A stretch of 64,000 nt of DNA from Acanthornis magna (lineage: Eukaryota > Chordata > Aves > Passeriformes > Acanthizidae). The stretch covers positions 2,853,001-2,917,000 of the forward strand of contig JAWUZG010000056.1 of assembly GCA_036785705.1 (NCBI GenBank), written 5' to 3'. A program made the translations under genes and the position numbers. The notes beneath the pieces are model-generated. The model did not search any database and was not told the origin of the DNA. It saw nothing but the letters and a program-made list of their open reading frames with translations. The stretch's first letter is position 1, and each line of letters starts with the position of its first letter. This document shows positions 63,548 to 64,000 of the stretch, piece after piece.

Positions 63548-64000
63548 GTGAGCCTTCTGTCACAGTTGTTTGGCATATGGGAATTATAAATAGGACTGGG
63601 TAATCACTGATGTGCTATGTATTTGGCACTGTGGTCATTTCTGACCCAAAGAGAAGCCACAGGAGATAAATACATAAAGGTCCCTACCAGCTTTTTTGTG
63701 TGTTGAAATATATTTTGTGTTTCACTCCCTGCTTAAGCTGCAAGCTGAGTGGAGTATTTGTTTTACATAATTCTTTAATTGCTCCCACAGCATGGCTCTT
63801 TCCAAAATAGTTTGCCCCTAAGTGTTTTGGGCAGTTCTCTGTGAGAAGAGTGCAACCAGCACATCATTATCAGTGCCACTTGCCAGAGGTGGGTGTTTGG
63901 GAGCCCTCCTGCAGTATGTCCAGGTGAAGCACTGAACACCCACAGCTGTAGGGCTGTGCTTGGTTTGGATGCAATCTGCAATAAATGCTTCCGAGTGCAC

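Larger units (their letters stand above)
57441..64000. other. Non-coding stretch, no gene seen
   Basis: A + frame is open from 59405 to 59710 (102 codons, no ATG start) with fairly protein-like composition, but it has no recognised domain and only a weak GTAACG donor after it. A reverse octamer ATTTGCAT is at 60492-60499 and a TATAAAAGG string at 60830-60838. Patch 63420-63620 is conserved-element-like. Confidence 0.5.

Overview
The window reads as vertebrate nuclear DNA, most likely from a bird. The best evidence is one unmistakable avian-type CR1 LINE 3' end on the + strand (31129-31223), a possible second CR1 scrap (51302-51327), and an otherwise very low load of interspersed repeats. I saw no Alu, B1, L1 or MIR signature. 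The rest is AT-leaning, TAATTA-rich single-copy DNA with scattered homopolymer tracts and a few GC-richer islets a few hundred bases long.

I found no complete protein-coding gene, rRNA, tRNA, snoRNA or other certain RNA gene. Nearly all open frames are short, start at non-ATG codons or overlap each other on both strands, as expected of intron or intergenic DNA. The most economical reading is a large intron or a gene desert. A hand count of ten widely spaced 60-base rows gave 329 of 600 bases as G or T on the + strand. That weakly suggests transcription in the + direction.

Layout: 1-6.2 kb is non-coding, with an exon-like segment (225-281), an A19 tract and, on the - strand, a terminal-exon-like open segment (5908-6093). 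From 6 to 25 kb there is mostly featureless DNA with simple repeats and a 15-bp tandem duplication. At 25.4-26.4 kb lie a CpG-richer islet, a perfect 16-bp palindrome and the longest ATG-initiated open frame (- strand). At 31.1 kb is the CR1 tail. At 34.65 kb two palindromes stand side by side. At 38.0-38.4 kb is the best microexon candidate (30 nt) with a phase-compatible 33-nt partner. At 50.7-50.9 kb an exon-like segment is flanked by two inverted repeats. At 51.7-52.2 kb is an AT-rich block with a POU/homeodomain composite motif that looks like a conserved non-coding element. At 55.5-55.6 kb are paired TCF/LEF-like motifs, and at 57.2-57.45 kb is a CpG-dense islet. The remainder is ordinary.

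No operon-like or system-level arrangement is visible. All exon-like segments are hypotheses from splice-signal grammar and open phase alone; pairs of good splice signals occur by chance several times in 64 kb. I did not find a convincing previously undescribed system.
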